Source: Agriotes lineatus (lineage: Eukaryota; Arthropoda; Insecta; Coleoptera; Elateridae). From it: a DNA stretch of 64,000 nucleotides. Of this stretch, positions 1 to 10,843 are shown piece by piece. Below the pieces are notes generated by a model. It saw only the letters and a program-made list of their open reading frames with translations. It had not been told where the DNA came from and made no database searches. Positions within the stretch are counted from its first letter, which is position 1; each line of letters opens with the position of its first letter. Location of the stretch: assembly GCA_940337035.1 (NCBI GenBank), contig CALNHX010001932.1:1-64000 (forward strand). Direction: 5' to 3'. The translations under genes and the position numbers were made by a program.

Positions 1-339
1 AAAAAAATAATATTTTACATGCAGTTCAGATTTTTTCACCTGCCGCCACTGCCTCTTTACAGTTTTTAAAAGAAGCAATACAAATTGAATTTCAAAATGT
101 CAACAGTACTGTGAAATGTTTTCGAGATTCATAATGTGTCTTAACATAATATCTGCAAAAATTAAATAGCAGCACTGCACAGTTTAGTCATGTTTCTGAG
201 GAAAGACTCTATTGGTTGGACGTAACACTTCAGAATTATATCGATGCTATGTACTAAAAGTATAACATTATAGTTAAAATTTTTATTTCAAGAAGCTGGT
301 TTTTACTATGTAGTAACACATTAATTTAGTTCGGATGCA

Positions 340-699
340 GTGGAGGCAATGATTTCACACATGCGATACAAAGGTGACTCAAATGACGCAACAGATGCTC
401 GAACTGCTGGGCATGCTCTTCGTCAGATATTACGCTGCGGTATTATGAAAACTTTGCCTTCCTCAAAAATTGTACATTATACTATCTTCGCCAGTCCTGC
501 AACATTTGCAACTATACATCAAGAAAACGAAGATGTCGAATTACCTGCACATTTAACAGTTTTTAAATTTTTAGTAAAGACAACAACCAGAACTACATTT
601 AGGTGCTCTATTTCACCACCTGATGGCACCAAAAACCAAACGCGTAGGCAGTTGTCACCAGAACATTTTATAACAATGAAAATGACACATATGGAATAG
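340..699 (+). pseudogene. Possible transposase C-terminal fragment
   Basis: A 119-codon open stretch whose first third (VEAMISHMRYKG, then NDATDARTAGHALRQIL) has the look of the C-terminal part of P-element/THAP9-like transposases. No start context, catalytic residues or terminal repeats are visible, and the second half is not recognisable. The rest of 1-1425 holds no gene I can support; a short piece at 1093-1180 resembles a helix-turn-helix start but is too short to call. Assignment is an inference from residue pattern only; it could equally be a chance ORF. Confidence 0.25.
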
Positions 700-1425
700 C
701 CGTGATAGCTTTGCTATGTAAATTTTAGTTAGCCATGGTTTGACATTGATGTATAAAAGTAGTTGCATTCATTAATTAGGAACTATTCGATAGCTATACT
801 AAAATAATTTTTGGTCGTACTATATATGCATTAGCGATTATCGATTGGTATGATTCGATACCAAATATATATCTCGTCTTTAAAACGATGGTGTCTTCAA
901 GCGTGTTTTTTACGTCACCTATCAGCTGCCACTTAATTCTATGTATACGTGTTTGAGGATCTCTGAGATATTTAAGGTTTATTATTTTTGTTATTGCTTA
1001 TATTGTAAATTCGTTTGTTCTTGTTTATTCTTAGATGAGCATGTTCTTTTTTGTGTTTAAATTTGTGTTTAAATCAAAGTTGACGTTTTCTGAGGAGCGA
1101 GCAAAGTGGTTTGCCGTTCGTTACTATGAAAGAGGATCCCCAAAGTATTTTGTCGCTCGCTGCTTAAGAAAAGACCAAGCATTGATGAAATTGATTTTTT
1201 TTTAATTTTTTTATTATTAACGAAAATAAACATTAACAAACAATTTGTACAATTTTATTATTAATGCTGTTGCCTGATTTTGCACAAAAATTTAAATGTC
1301 AAATTGACAAATAACGCCAAATTTCAGCATCGACAAATATGTACTTAAGCTTTACATTTTTAATTATTAGAACACATAATTTTTGCTCATTTTAGATGTT
1401 TTGGAAATAATCTTGTGTAGATTTC

Positions 1426-1505
1426 GAGCGCAAAGTGTCATTGCCGACATTGACGAGTCGCGCGGCATCATTCTCTTTCAATAGGCAATGACCAACTTTG
1501 CGCTC
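1426..1505. repeat. 80 bp hairpin (short inverted repeat)
   Basis: GAGCGCAAAGT-GTCATTGCC at the left is repeated as its reverse complement at the right end, with a short loop containing GACGAGTCGCGCGGC. Probably the end or core of a small fold-back element. No clear target duplication. The sequence from 1506 to 1885 shows nothing I can assign. Confidence 0.6.
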
Positions 1506-1885
1506 TTAACACTCAATACACTATTAAACGATGATAGAAGCGCTGTGCAAGTAAACAAAGAAGTTGGTTGCTAAATTATTAACTTACTTTGAAAGTGAAT
1601 GTAACATCGAAGGTGATGTGCTCCCACTAACAGCTGTGCGAGAGATAATTAACATAAATGAATTTTGTTGTATTTTCACATTTTTTTTTATTAATATAGC
1701 GAGTTGTTGATGTTCTGGGCTTTTCCAAGAATACTGGAAGTGGATTTTCGCAGACGATGAAGAGCGATATGCCCAAAGAGAAAAAAAACACGTATTGGAC
1801 GAAGTGACTATCAGAAATGCAATTTATGAAATATATAAAAACCGTAAGTAACTCAATTTATTGATTTCTGAGTCTTTCACGGCCA

Positions 1886-2270
1886 TTGTCATTAAGTACC
1901 AAACGACTTCCGGGATTGGACTGTGTGATGATTGAGATCGAAGAACTCAACGTTTCGCCCACTTTCGTAAGGGGCTTCATCAGGACAAAGCAAAAGAGCA
2001 CGGTAACTCAACGTGTTAACCACGCCAGAGGCGAAACTCTTTGCAAGGGAAGGGATAGAAGAGCACGGTAACTCAACGTGTGAACCACGTCAGAGGCGAA
2101 ACTCGACTAACTAACGAAAAGAGAAAGGCGAGAATTTATAGGCAAGCGCCGTCGCGGTTCAGTGGCGGTGGGCGGGGCTTAGAAATTAGCACTTTCCAAA
2201 TAGAAAGAAGGGGGATTTGCAGATGATGGAAGTTTCATCAAAAAGGATCTTATGACTAGTATCGCCTGGT
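1886..2270 (-). mobile_element. Penelope-like element, 3' fragment
   Basis: The minus strand is collinear with the second fragment at 43785-44275: both share the stretch around AACGTTGAGTTCTTC and AATCTCAAT/ATCTCAATC, and farther upstream a block around AGATCC..ATGAAACTT that lies inside the GIY-YIG coding end of the 44 kb copy. It carries a hammerhead ribozyme core (1953-1983) and a direct repeat (about 1994-2040 and 2058-2105) around GAGCACGGTAACTCAACGTG. PLEs are known to carry hammerhead motifs in their terminal repeats. No intact coding sequence remains; the piece joins a non-LTR RT relic at about 2270. Confidence 0.65.
1953..1983 (-). ncRNA. Hammerhead ribozyme core of a Penelope-like element
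   Basis: Reading the minus strand: CTGATGA (1983-1977), then a helix II of GCCC (1975-1972) with GGGC (1960-1957) closing a loop of about 11 nt, then GAAA (1956-1953) followed by CGTT. These are the conserved hammerhead core boxes in the right order and spacing. The very short helix III implied by GAAACGTT is typical of PLE hammerheads, which are thought to act as dimers. The upstream partner strand of helix I is not obvious here, so activity is uncertain. Confidence 0.7.
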
Positions 2271-2274
2271 TTCC

Positions 2275-3062
2275 TTTATTGCATCCCACCGGCTTCGTAT
2301 AGGTTGTCCCGTTTTCTTTTCTCTGGTGGTATCCATGTCAGTACTTTCTTTGGCCATCTTGTTTCCTGCATTCTGCTAGTGTGTCCAAACCATACCAGTT
2401 GTCGTTTTTGAAATTAGTCAATTATATCTCCTTTCATCTTCATCGTTTCTCTTATCGTAGATTCTTCGCAAACAATCCATTTCGGTTGATAACACTTTGC
2501 TTCTATTTCTTGAATTTTTATTCCACATTTCTGCCTAATATGTTGTAACACTTTCCACCATTGTTTTATAAATCCTTTTCTTTGGTTTTTTACCTTATTG
2601 TCCCATAGAATTGAATAGAGTGATCTACTAACGGTTCGCCCTTTGTTTGTTCTCTTATTAAGTTCTTCATTACTATTTCTACTCATAGGTATTTATAATT
2701 TTTTCTCCTTTCAGGTATAGGTTATTTTCCAAAGGTAGATTATCCGTTTCCTTATTTCCTATTGCGATGTATTCTGACTTATCCTTTTTATTGTTAGGCC
2801 ACTTTGCTCATACGCTTCTTATAATTTCCTGACCATGTAACTCAGATCATCCTCGTCTTCAGCGATTACAACCTGATCGTCAGCAAAATAACGAGAGTAA
2901 AGCATGTCGTCTCCTATCCTCCATCCCAGCTCTTACATTTGTTCTGTCATTTCTGCCTAGATATAGCTTGAACAAAGTTCGTAATAGGCAGCAACCTTGT
3001 CTAACTCCTTTTGTAGTTTGCATTGCTTCTGTTGTTTTATTGCCTATTTTGAACTTATAATT
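2275..3062 (-). pseudogene. Non-LTR retrotransposon reverse transcriptase relic
   Basis: On the minus strand, in changing frames, are recognisable RT pieces in order: TKGVRQGCCLLRTLFKLYL (the usual VRQGCPLSPTLFNLYL block) at about 3040-2960, RYFADDQVV (the Y/FADD catalytic box) at about 2900-2875, a thumb segment ending in KWIVCEESTIRETMKMK at 2686-2414, and the C-terminal WFGHTSRM..RWPKKVL..PPEKRKR at 2400-2300. Stops and frameshifts separate the blocks, so it is dead. The C-terminal W-GH-RM pattern is that of an endonuclease-RT family common in insects; the clade is not resolved. The stretch 3063-3722 shows nothing recognisable. Confidence 0.75.
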
Positions 3063-3722
3063 AGATAAAAATTCGTTTTTTTAATTTTTGAGCATTTCTC
3101 AAACATTTTCAAAAATTGCAAATTCCACAGAAACAGTACAAAATAGAGCGCTAACTGAAGATAATTTTAAAAAACCATTTAGAGGTATTCAACTGGAAAA
3201 TCGCCTATCTAACATGAATACACATGAAAAAAACCTGAATTGTTAGAATTGGTTGTGTAGTAAGTAAATTTTTTACTTTTTAGAGTAATATCACAGTTAA
3301 TGATCTATTATTTGCAGACACAAACTGCCAAAAACATATGTTGCCAATCAACTAGCAGAGAAGTATGGACATGCAGCTCTGAGGCTGCTCACTTACCAAT
3401 GCATTTTTAATTTTATCGAAAATTGTTGGGCCATGGCTAAAACTTATTATAACAAAAATATAAGTCGCGACGAATATGGGATGGAGAAATCTCTAAAAAT
3501 GTTGCAAATGGCTTTAAACTAAATAACGTCAGCAATATGGTAAAATTGCATTAGGCATACATAGACCTAAATCCACAAATGTTGGAACGGAGAAGTAGAT
3601 TTTGACCAAAACAGCATAGCACTTGTTGTAATTGAGATCAACGAAGATTTATACAGCAGTAGGTGTGGCCATCGTAGTGATAAAGACTAATCTATTATTA
3701 ATACATAATTAGAAATGAACAC

Positions 3723-5187
3723 TTAGTCCAGAGAAATTAGACATTGCTCTTCGGAAAAATTCCCGGAAAGCTGGATTTTGGTATGAGCCTTGATATTGTG
3801 GTTCTAAACAAAATGTCAAAAGTCCTCATCGATCCGAGCGCCGCTAAAAATTTTAAGGGTGGGCAAAGGTCACCAAAAACGGTATTTCGTGAATATATCG
3901 TTAACGGTCACTTTTACAGAAAAAATATTGATTATCAAATTTGTAGCTTATGAAATATCTAACAATAAAGATATTATGACTTTTTTTCGTAAAAGTAACC
4001 GTTTTGGAGATAATTCGATTTACAGAGTTGTAACTAATAGATGCACTCCTCAATGGCATGTATATCTCATTGGAGTTGCGACTTGAAATATTCCAGAATT
4101 TCCTTGTTTCAGAACCCATCAAAATAGAAAGAAACACATATATAGTACACTGTAGTCTAGATAGAGAAGGAATGTGCTCCGAAAAGTTCCCATCCGTTGT
4201 CATAAAACCTCAAGGGATATCTGCTTGCTATTCGTGTAGCAGCATAATAGTATATTATGTTATTAGGAGCAAAAATTATACTTTATTTGGCGTGGCTGGA
4301 CTGTTTATCTGCCGAGCTTGCGAGGCAGATCATTACAGCCGAGCCACATAAAGATAATTTTGTTCCGAATAACATATAGTATTTTTTCTTCAAACGTTTA
4401 TAACAAATTATTTACGAAATTTTAAGAAACTTGGAATTATTTTAAGGTAGAGGATTGGGTAGACTGATAAATGTAGAGTGCTTTGGAGAGCATCACTATG
4501 ACTACACTATAAACAACGTTGTGAAGAAAATCCGAAAAAAAATGCTTTATCTCGTCAGTCTTGCTTAAATGTAACACCCGATATAAATCACGTCGATACT
4601 TGCGACTCCACTGAAGATGTAGATCCATCACGTTTCCTGACTGAATCTATGGAAATACAGAACACAGCAGAAGAACAAAAAGAAGAAGAAGAAGATGATG
4701 AAGAGGAAAGCATACCGATTGAAATAGAGTCTGAAGATGAATATTAATAACGCCTGTTTTGAATCCAAAATTGATTAATGGACGTGGAATATGCCTACTG
4801 GGGACACCACATGAAAAAAAACGCACCTTGTACACTACCTCGAAGGTGGTGTGGAAAAGAGTGCACGTTTCAATTTTGTAAATCGAATTATCTCCAAAAC
4901 GGTTACTTTTACGAATAAAAGTCATGATATCTTTATTGTTAGAAATTTCAGAAGCTACAAATTTGATAATCAATATTTTTTCTGTAAAACTGACCGTTAA
5001 CGAGATATTCACGAAATACCGTTTTTGGTGACCTTTGCCCACCCTTAAAATTTTTAGCGGCACTCGGATCGAAGAGGACTTTTGACATTTTGTTTAGAAC
5101 CACAATATCAAGGCTCATACCAAAATCCAGCTTTCCGGGAATTTTTCCGTAGTTTTGCTTTTATTTTGTCTAATTTCTCTGGACTAA
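3723..5187. repeat. 1.46 kb element with about 320 bp terminal inverted repeats
   Basis: The block starting TTAGTCCAGAGAAATTAGACA at 3723 and running to about 4035 recurs as its reverse complement at about 4865-5187, with a few mismatches and a short length difference near the ends. The 830 bp centre has short ORFs (for example 4058-4351) that I do not recognise, and an acidic-coding run around 4670-4745. No target duplication is evident. It could be a fold-back or non-autonomous DNA transposon, or a local inverted duplication. The 5188-5690 stretch to the right shows nothing I can assign. Confidence 0.75.
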
Positions 5188-5836
5188 CTTCAGATTCTGT
5201 TGGAGTAGAGCAAATCGTTTGATATATGCAGTCATGAAATACTTTTGAAGTATACAGCATTTAGAGCTATATCTATCAGTTTATTTCAAAATTTAGTTGT
5301 GCAAAATATATCTGTAATGTGAACAAGCACAAGTTCCTATTAATGTTGTTAAAACATGTGCACTTAAGAATTTGTGTTCCAGCAGACATTATAATTGGCA
5401 TCATAATTTTCTTGCCAAGGTGGCATTGCAATTAAGAAATTAAAACCGGAATTAAGATCTGTAACGCCTGAGAAATTTAAAAACAATACGAAGATCGTTA
5501 TTATCCTTACACACAGAAAATCTATCGGGTGGCCATAAATATCTGTGATCCCGGAAGCCATGAAATTAGCTACTTATAAATGTTGATTAGCATTATATAT
5601 CAATTATACTAATAAATTATAGGAATCTGTAATTATTTTGACACCTAGGAATGTAAGTTTCGATGACGGACGGTCAAATACCTCTGCTTAGTTTAATCAG
5701 TGGATAGCCGTGTACTCGCGATAAACAAACATTTATATTTAAACAGTGAGTATTTCGCAAACACGTTCATAACTAATATCAAATACATTTTCAAACCGAA
5801 TCTCTCCACGGGGGATTCGGAAAAATTACAACAAAA

Positions 5837-6985
5837 ATGTCAACAAGTAATAACCATGACCAGCCTAAACTGCAAACAGAATTAATGGACACCACAACCA
5901 CAAACATAAAACGGGGAAACCAATCACCCCAAACAAATCCTAATAAAAAATACTACTTTAACAATAAAGAACTCGTATCACGCAACAAATATTACATTCC
6001 CAATGAAGGCTCTCAAAATAACGCTGGCAACAGCAATAAAGAAACGATAACCACAGCAGTTGTAAAAATTCCACTGCTCTATCTACACAACGCAGACAAC
6101 TATCAAGAAGTAATAATAGTTATTTACTATACAAGTGGGATAACAGTATCATTAATATACGTGTGTGTAAGTTACAAACGAGTGCGTAGCACGAGTTATG
6201 TAAGCACACAAGTATATTAATGATGCATTATCACACATGTATTGTACAAAATTTTATCTACGACTGCCTAAAATTGAGAAAAGTGCATTAAGAGAAATGT
6301 CAGATCTGTCATTTTCAAAACTATTTTAGTAGGCAAATGTCATTATGTCATTCATTTGACACTATTTCAGTTACGTAATGAAGTCATTACACAACTCAGT
6401 TGCGTAATGAAACCATTACATAACTGAGTGGTGTAATGAGCTTCATTACGTAACTGAAATAGTGTCAAATGAGTGACGTAATGCGTTACTTATCCCACTG
6501 GAGTAGATAAAATATATTAAAACACTGGCGAAAAACGAATTTTCTACATCTTAGAAAGGGGCATTTCTCCGAATTAATCTTTCAACGCCAGATGACTACC
6601 GCCTTCTAACACAATATTATGACAAAGAACACATCAAATATCTCACTTTTAAAAACCCCGAAAATGCTAATCTCTCAGCAGTAATTAGAGGACTTCCTCT
6701 ATCAATAACAGAACAAGAAATCAAGACTGAACTTTGCATAAAGAAATATCCAGCTCTCAAAGTTGTGCGTATGCTAAACAAGCATAAAAAGCCCATTCCA
6801 CTTATTATAGTTGAACTTGAAAAAAAAACGGTACAGAAAATGACATATTGAATCTCACCAGACTGCACTACTGTGTTGTCACTGTAGAACCGCGACACAA
6901 ATCTAGAGACATACCACAATGCACCAGTTGCCACGTTATGGCCACACCAAAAACTACTGTCGTCTAGACCCTAGATGCGTCAAGT
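5837..6985 (+). pseudogene. Jockey-like non-LTR retrotransposon ORF1 (gag-like), interrupted
   Basis: Starts at ATG 5837 (MSTSNNHDQPKLQTE) in a good context and stays open to about 6110. After an inserted element (about 6112-6512) it resumes with TPDDYRLLTQYY, FKNPENANLSAVIRGLPLS and KKPIPLIIVELEKK, and ends in a zinc-knuckle start (CTSC then RYGHTKNYC) typical of Jockey-clade ORF1 proteins. It has frameshifts at about 6550, 6840 and 6935 and is cut at 6985 by the left LTR of Gypsy-A, just after the CVK that should begin the next knuckle. It would have been an RNA-binding nucleocapsid-like protein. Its ORF2 is not found on the far side of Gypsy-A in the expected continuation. Confidence 0.75.
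6112..6512. mobile_element. MITE with palindromic core inside the ORF1 fragment
   Basis: AGTGGGATAA near 6135 is matched in reverse complement by TTATCCCACT near 6500, giving short terminal inverted repeats. The interior contains a nearly perfect hairpin of 143 bp (6341-6483, arms of 43 bp with two mismatches around TTGACACTATTTCAGTTACG, continuing inwards) and a second, weaker hairpin at about 6151-6221. The ORF1 reading frame stops at its left edge and resumes at its right edge, which marks it as an insertion. Exact ends and target duplication could not be fixed by eye. Confidence 0.7.
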
Positions 6986-8802
6986 TGTTAAGTCATTTTG
7001 CTATTTCAGATGCTTAATTGCATTTCACGCCGTTAGTTAGGTCATTTTGGTATTTTGAATAGCCGCCTAAGCTTAGAGCAGCGCGCCCGTATGCTAAGCC
7101 CTTTTAGCTCTTTATTTGGCTCCATCGCCTAATTCCAGAATCACGATTTCGCACATAGTTAGCCTAAAAAGCAGTATTTGTCGTCGGTTGGAGCTCTCCT
7201 CTGATGGCGTTTTTCTGAATTCTGAATAGCACGCTGTGGCGGCGTGATACCAGCGTGGCCCGCATTGGTTTGTTTCATTTAGCACGCGGTGGCGGCGTGA
7301 TACCAGCGTGGCCCGCATTGGTTGGTTTCATTTCATCGCCTTGCGATTCGCTGTGGTTTAGTCACGTGGGGGACGCGGCGAAGGTGACCTTTTGCCGACG
7401 CTTCCCTCGGGGAGTCTTCGAGAGCCCGTGGCAGAGAGCGCTTGTGTGTGGTGGTGGTGATTCGAAATTTGTCGAGTGATCTTCGGCGTAACGTGGGTGT
7501 TTTGGAGCCCAGTTCCTGCTACTATTAGTGAGGGGTCGTGCCCCCTTCATCTCGACCTACGAGGATTTGGTTCAGCAGAACGAGTGAGGCCCCCATCATT
7601 TTCGTCGTCCCGTTGTACGCGTCTTGACGCGTCTCCCGTCGCCATTGAGGCGGTTATGCATTCACCCCCTTTCGCCGTTGTAACACCGAAGGTACCTACC
7701 ACCTACGATTGCAGCTCGTCGCAACTCAGCTGTACCAGGCTCCCTCGCCGCCCACGCATTAAGGTATGTGCCTTTAACCTGATTACCGCTGTGAACGCGA
7801 GTGTTACTCATTACTACTCATTACTACGCTAGTGTATTCATTCAGACCGCAGACAGTTCAGGCCGTGAAGGCTAATGTAAATCGTCGCTGCCCTTGCATA
7901 AGGCAATGTGTATCTTTGTACCTATTCATTACTACGCTAGTGCATTCATTCAGACTGCAGACAGTTCAGGCCGTGAAGGCTAATGTAAATCGTCGCTGCC
8001 CTTGCATAAGGCAATGTGTATCTTTGTACCTATTCATTACTACGCTAGTGCATTCATTCAGACTGCAGACAGTTCAGGCCGTGAAGGCTAATGTAAATCG
8101 TCGCTGCCCTTGCATAAGGCAATGTGCATCTTTGTACCTATTATTGCTGTTCACTAATGTTCAACATCTGTCGTTAAGCTTAGAGCGCGCGTGCCAGCTG
8201 GTGCCCTTAATTATAGAGTAAGGTTAGATACAGGGCGACGCATTCTGCTACCCCATTGTAACTCGAAGTGAAATATATGATTGGTTAGTTAAGGGAACTA
8301 TTGTTTGTTTCGGTTTGTGCATGTTCTGTTACAGATAGACGCCCCTTTATTGTACGAATTATTGTACGACGGAACGAGGAAGCTGTGAGCGTGCAGGTGA
8401 GTGGGACAGCTGCGTAGTCGTGGTCGGATGGACACCTAATCACAATCCTTGCTTAAGGCAATCCCGAAGTTGTTGTTTGACCTTGCAACTCTTGAATAAT
8501 CTTATTGGCGGAGTATTTTTGCATGCTTCGCTCCCGTCTAACCGTCCAGGCCCGGTTAGCCGGGTTAAGACAGGCTTGGTGGCGCCCTCATAATTTCGAC
8601 ATACCCTGTATATATTATGCCACAACGCGCTTGCCCAGAACGTATCGTGTGACTCACGCCCGACTCCCTGAGCGTTCCAGCCGTGGCCTATTAGCCTATT
8701 TCGAACCGATCTCAGGGCAAGTGTGTCATGTTTTCAGGACTGATTCCGTGGTGCGATGCTCACCTTGGGTGGGTGTCGTAAAGTCCTTTTCATACCGTAA
8801 CA
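6986..8802 (+). repeat. Gypsy-A 5' LTR (1817 bp)
   Basis: Begins TGTTAAGTC and ends ACCGTAACA, defined by comparison with the copy at 15137-16845. It starts directly after the interrupted ORF1 codon run and ends just before the primer-binding-site candidate. It contains three 108 bp tandem units (7821-8143). Short ORFs inside it (for example 7832-8221) are only the repeat units read through and are not genes. Confidence 0.95.
7821..8143 (+). repeat. Three 108 bp tandem repeats in the 5' LTR
   Basis: Units begin TTACTACGCTAGTG at 7821, 7929 and 8037, with only one or two base differences between them. The 3' LTR has two units. Because 108 is a multiple of three, the array reads as an open 36-residue repeat, which is an accident of length rather than evidence of coding. 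Confidence 0.95.
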
Positions 8803-8811
8803 GGCTAATTT

Positions 8812-8835
8812 TGGCGGCCCAATCGCGTGGGGCTT
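8812..8835 (+). promoter_or_regulatory. Candidate primer binding site
   Basis: TGGCGGCCCA followed by TCGCGTGGGGC begins nine bases after the LTR end. It resembles the tRNA-Lys type PBS (TGGCGCCCAACGTGGGG) of some insect gypsy elements, with small insertions. The exact tRNA primer is an inference. Confidence 0.5.
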
Positions 8836-8860
8836 GTTGTTTGTTGTTGTTGTTGGACGG

Positions 8861-9275
8861 TAGTAGTCTCGTTAAGCCCACCCGTCGTACGTCTTAATTT
8901 TGGCTATTCCAACGTTTGGAGCCTATTGGTGCACGACAACGCTCGACCTCATTTTGGGGTTTCCTTTTTTTTTGCGCTGTGTGTCTTAATTTTGCTGTTA
9001 TTGGACTGGAGTAGTCTCGTTAAGCCCATCCGTGTGTCTTAATTCTGACGCTTTAACGTCTGAGACCTTGTTGCGTGACAACGCGCGACCCCATTTCGGA
9101 TTTTTTTTTCTTTTTCTGTCGCTCGATTTCGGGCGCAGTACTGTCTGTGACCATTGTTGGTTGATAGTAGGCGCGTTAAGCCATTCGTTGACCGCCTAGT
9201 TTTGGAATTTGCTCTTTTTCGCTTATGTTCGGTCTCTTCGCAAAGGATATGGACAGATAGTCCCGTTAAGCCATT
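8861..9275 (+). repeat. Four imperfect leader repeats around CGTTAAGCCA
   Basis: A motif of the form TAGT(C/A)(T/G)CGCGTTAAGCC or TAGTCTCGTTAAGCCCA occurs at about 8863, 9011, 9166 and 9257 in the untranslated leader between the PBS and gag. The first two copies also share flanking GTCTTAATT and (C/A)CGACAACGC..CGACC blocks about 150 bp apart. Repeats in this position suggest a leader RNA function such as packaging or an internal initiation or insulator element, but that is inference. Confidence 0.65.
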
Positions 9276-9436
9276 GGGCGAGTGAAAGGTAACAAACCAC
9301 TTTTTCCCGATTTCTCCCGTCTTGACCGTCTACGATTTGGTTCGGATATCTGACGTAATTGACTTACCAAACACGTGCTAACGTTTTTCTTTTTATACGA
9401 CGTATTACACAAGTCGGTCCTTTCCCGGTTGTAAAC

Positions 9437-10843
9437 ATGGTGCTAAAGCTACATATTGAACGCCTGCTTCGCGCGGAGGCTGAATACGAGTTGAGAATCA
9501 GAGGCCGTGATGCTTCCGGCACGGTTACCTTGTTGCGCTCCCGGTTACGCGACGTATTGAGAGAGGAGGGACGCGCAGATATGGATACGCGACCGCCGTA
9601 CCCGTATACGTTCGAGGAGGATCTCACGGCCGTGACAACATTGATTGGCGAATTAGAAGAAAAGATTCAGCTATATTTAGCTAACCCGACTAAAGAAGTA
9701 GCGGCTACGATCGAAACGAAATTTTATCACGGAATGAACCGTCTGACGAATTGTTCAGCTATAACGGAGGAAGAGCGAGCGCTCAAACAAAAAGCGTTCG
9801 CGGAATTATCACTCATACGTTCAACCTACGAACTTAACCAAGTAAAGCTAGGGTCGTCTGCGACTACGGCTGAGGAAGAAAGCGCCGTAGCGCTGCCATC
9901 GACGTCCGGTGTCGCACCTACCATTACCGTCGCGACGACGACTACGACTACGACGGCGGCAACTATGTCGACTCCGAGTTTTGTTGCGCCGATGTCGCGT
10001 ACGATCTCATTTAAGGCAACCCCTGTTTCGAAATGGAACATACAATTCTCAGGTGACCCGAAAGGTCTGTCGGTCAACGCTTTCATCGAGCGTGTTAGCG
10101 AACTCAGAGTGGCCAGAAACCTTACCGAAGAAGAGTTGTTTATGCAGGCCATCGATTTGTTTTCGGGCAACGCATTGCTATGGTATCGCGCGAATAGAGC
10201 GACCCCTAACACGTGGCAACAGTTAGTCAATTTATTGCGTCTAGAGTTTCAGCCTGCGAATTATGATGAACGGTTGTTGGACGAAATTAGACGTCGCACG
10301 CAAGGCCCTACGGAAAGTATGGGCATTTATATCGCTATCATGCGCACAATGTTTTCGCGCCTGACCGAAGCGGTTCCCGAAGAGAAACAGTTGCGTATTT
10401 TGTTGCATAATATTTCACCTTTATACCAAACCCAGTTGGGATTGACGGAAGTCCGGTCGGTCGACGAGCTAGCGCTATACGGACGAAAGATTGAGGAACG
10501 GCGCTATGCCATTGAAACTTACGTGCCACCTTCTAGAAAGAAGTCTGACTTAGAAACAGACTTGGCATACGTCGAGGTCGCGCCTATCGCGGAAACGTGC
10601 CCAGTTGATATTGTCGAAACGCGTGACGTTAATACTCCCGAGAGGAGGAATCGAGAACCGGCACCCAAGTCAAGCATACGGTGTTGGAACTGTAACGAAC
10701 CAGGCCATAGAGCCAGTAGGTGTCCGCGACCCCGCGGCAAGAAATTCTGTTACCGTTGCGGCAAACCTGAAGTGACCGTAAACACTTGTCCTCGTTGTCG
10801 AACAAGAGATAGGGGACAGGGAAACGACCCCGCGAGACGCTGA
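9437..10843 (+). CDS. gag: Gypsy-A Gag polyprotein
   Basis: Capsid/nucleocapsid polyprotein that packages the element RNA in the cytoplasm. The frame is open from 9359, but the ATG at 9437 (context AAACATGG) is the likelier start, giving 468 residues. The N-terminal half is predicted helical; a Ser/Thr/Val-rich linker with a run of threonines lies at about residues 165-185; the capsid-like block (FSGDPKGLSVNAFIERV to RRRTQGPTESMGIYI) covers about 200-310. Near the C-terminus (about 416-450) there are two zinc-knuckle motifs, CWNCNEPGHRASRC and a variant CYRCGKPEVTVNTC lacking the usual histidine spacing. The stop at 10841-10843 lies 31 bases after the pol frame opens, with a slippery heptamer in the overlap. 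No lesions seen. Confidence 0.92.
   Translation: MVLKLHIERLLRAEAEYELRIRGRDASGTVTLLRSRLRDVLREEGRADMDTRPPYPYTFEEDLTAVTTLIGELEEKIQLYLANPTKEVAATIETKFYHGMNRLTNCSAITEEERALKQKAFAELSLIRSTYELNQVKLGSSATTAEEESAVALPSTSGVAPTITVATTTTTTTAATMSTPSFVAPMSRTISFKATPVSKWNIQFSGDPKGLSVNAFIERVSELRVARNLTEEELFMQAIDLFSGNALLWYRANRATPNTWQQLVNLLRLEFQPANYDERLLDEIRRRTQGPTESMGIYIAIMRTMFSRLTEAVPEEKQLRILLHNISPLYQTQLGLTEVRSVDELALYGRKIEERRYAIETYVPPSRKKSDLETDLAYVEVAPIAETCPVDIVETRDVNTPERRNREPAPKSSIRCWNCNEPGHRASRCPRPRGKKFCYRCGKPEVTVNTCPRCRTRDRGQGNDPARR

Noticed and set aside
7832..8221. 129-codon ORF with 36-residue repeats
   Set aside because: It is the 108 bp LTR tandem array read in frame; the same array in LTR2 has one fewer unit and there is no coding context.
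9364..9627. ORFs antisense to gag and pol (also 9826-10230, 10950-11354, 13479-13820)
   Set aside because: Shadows of the strongly coding plus strand, with no family resemblance of their own.
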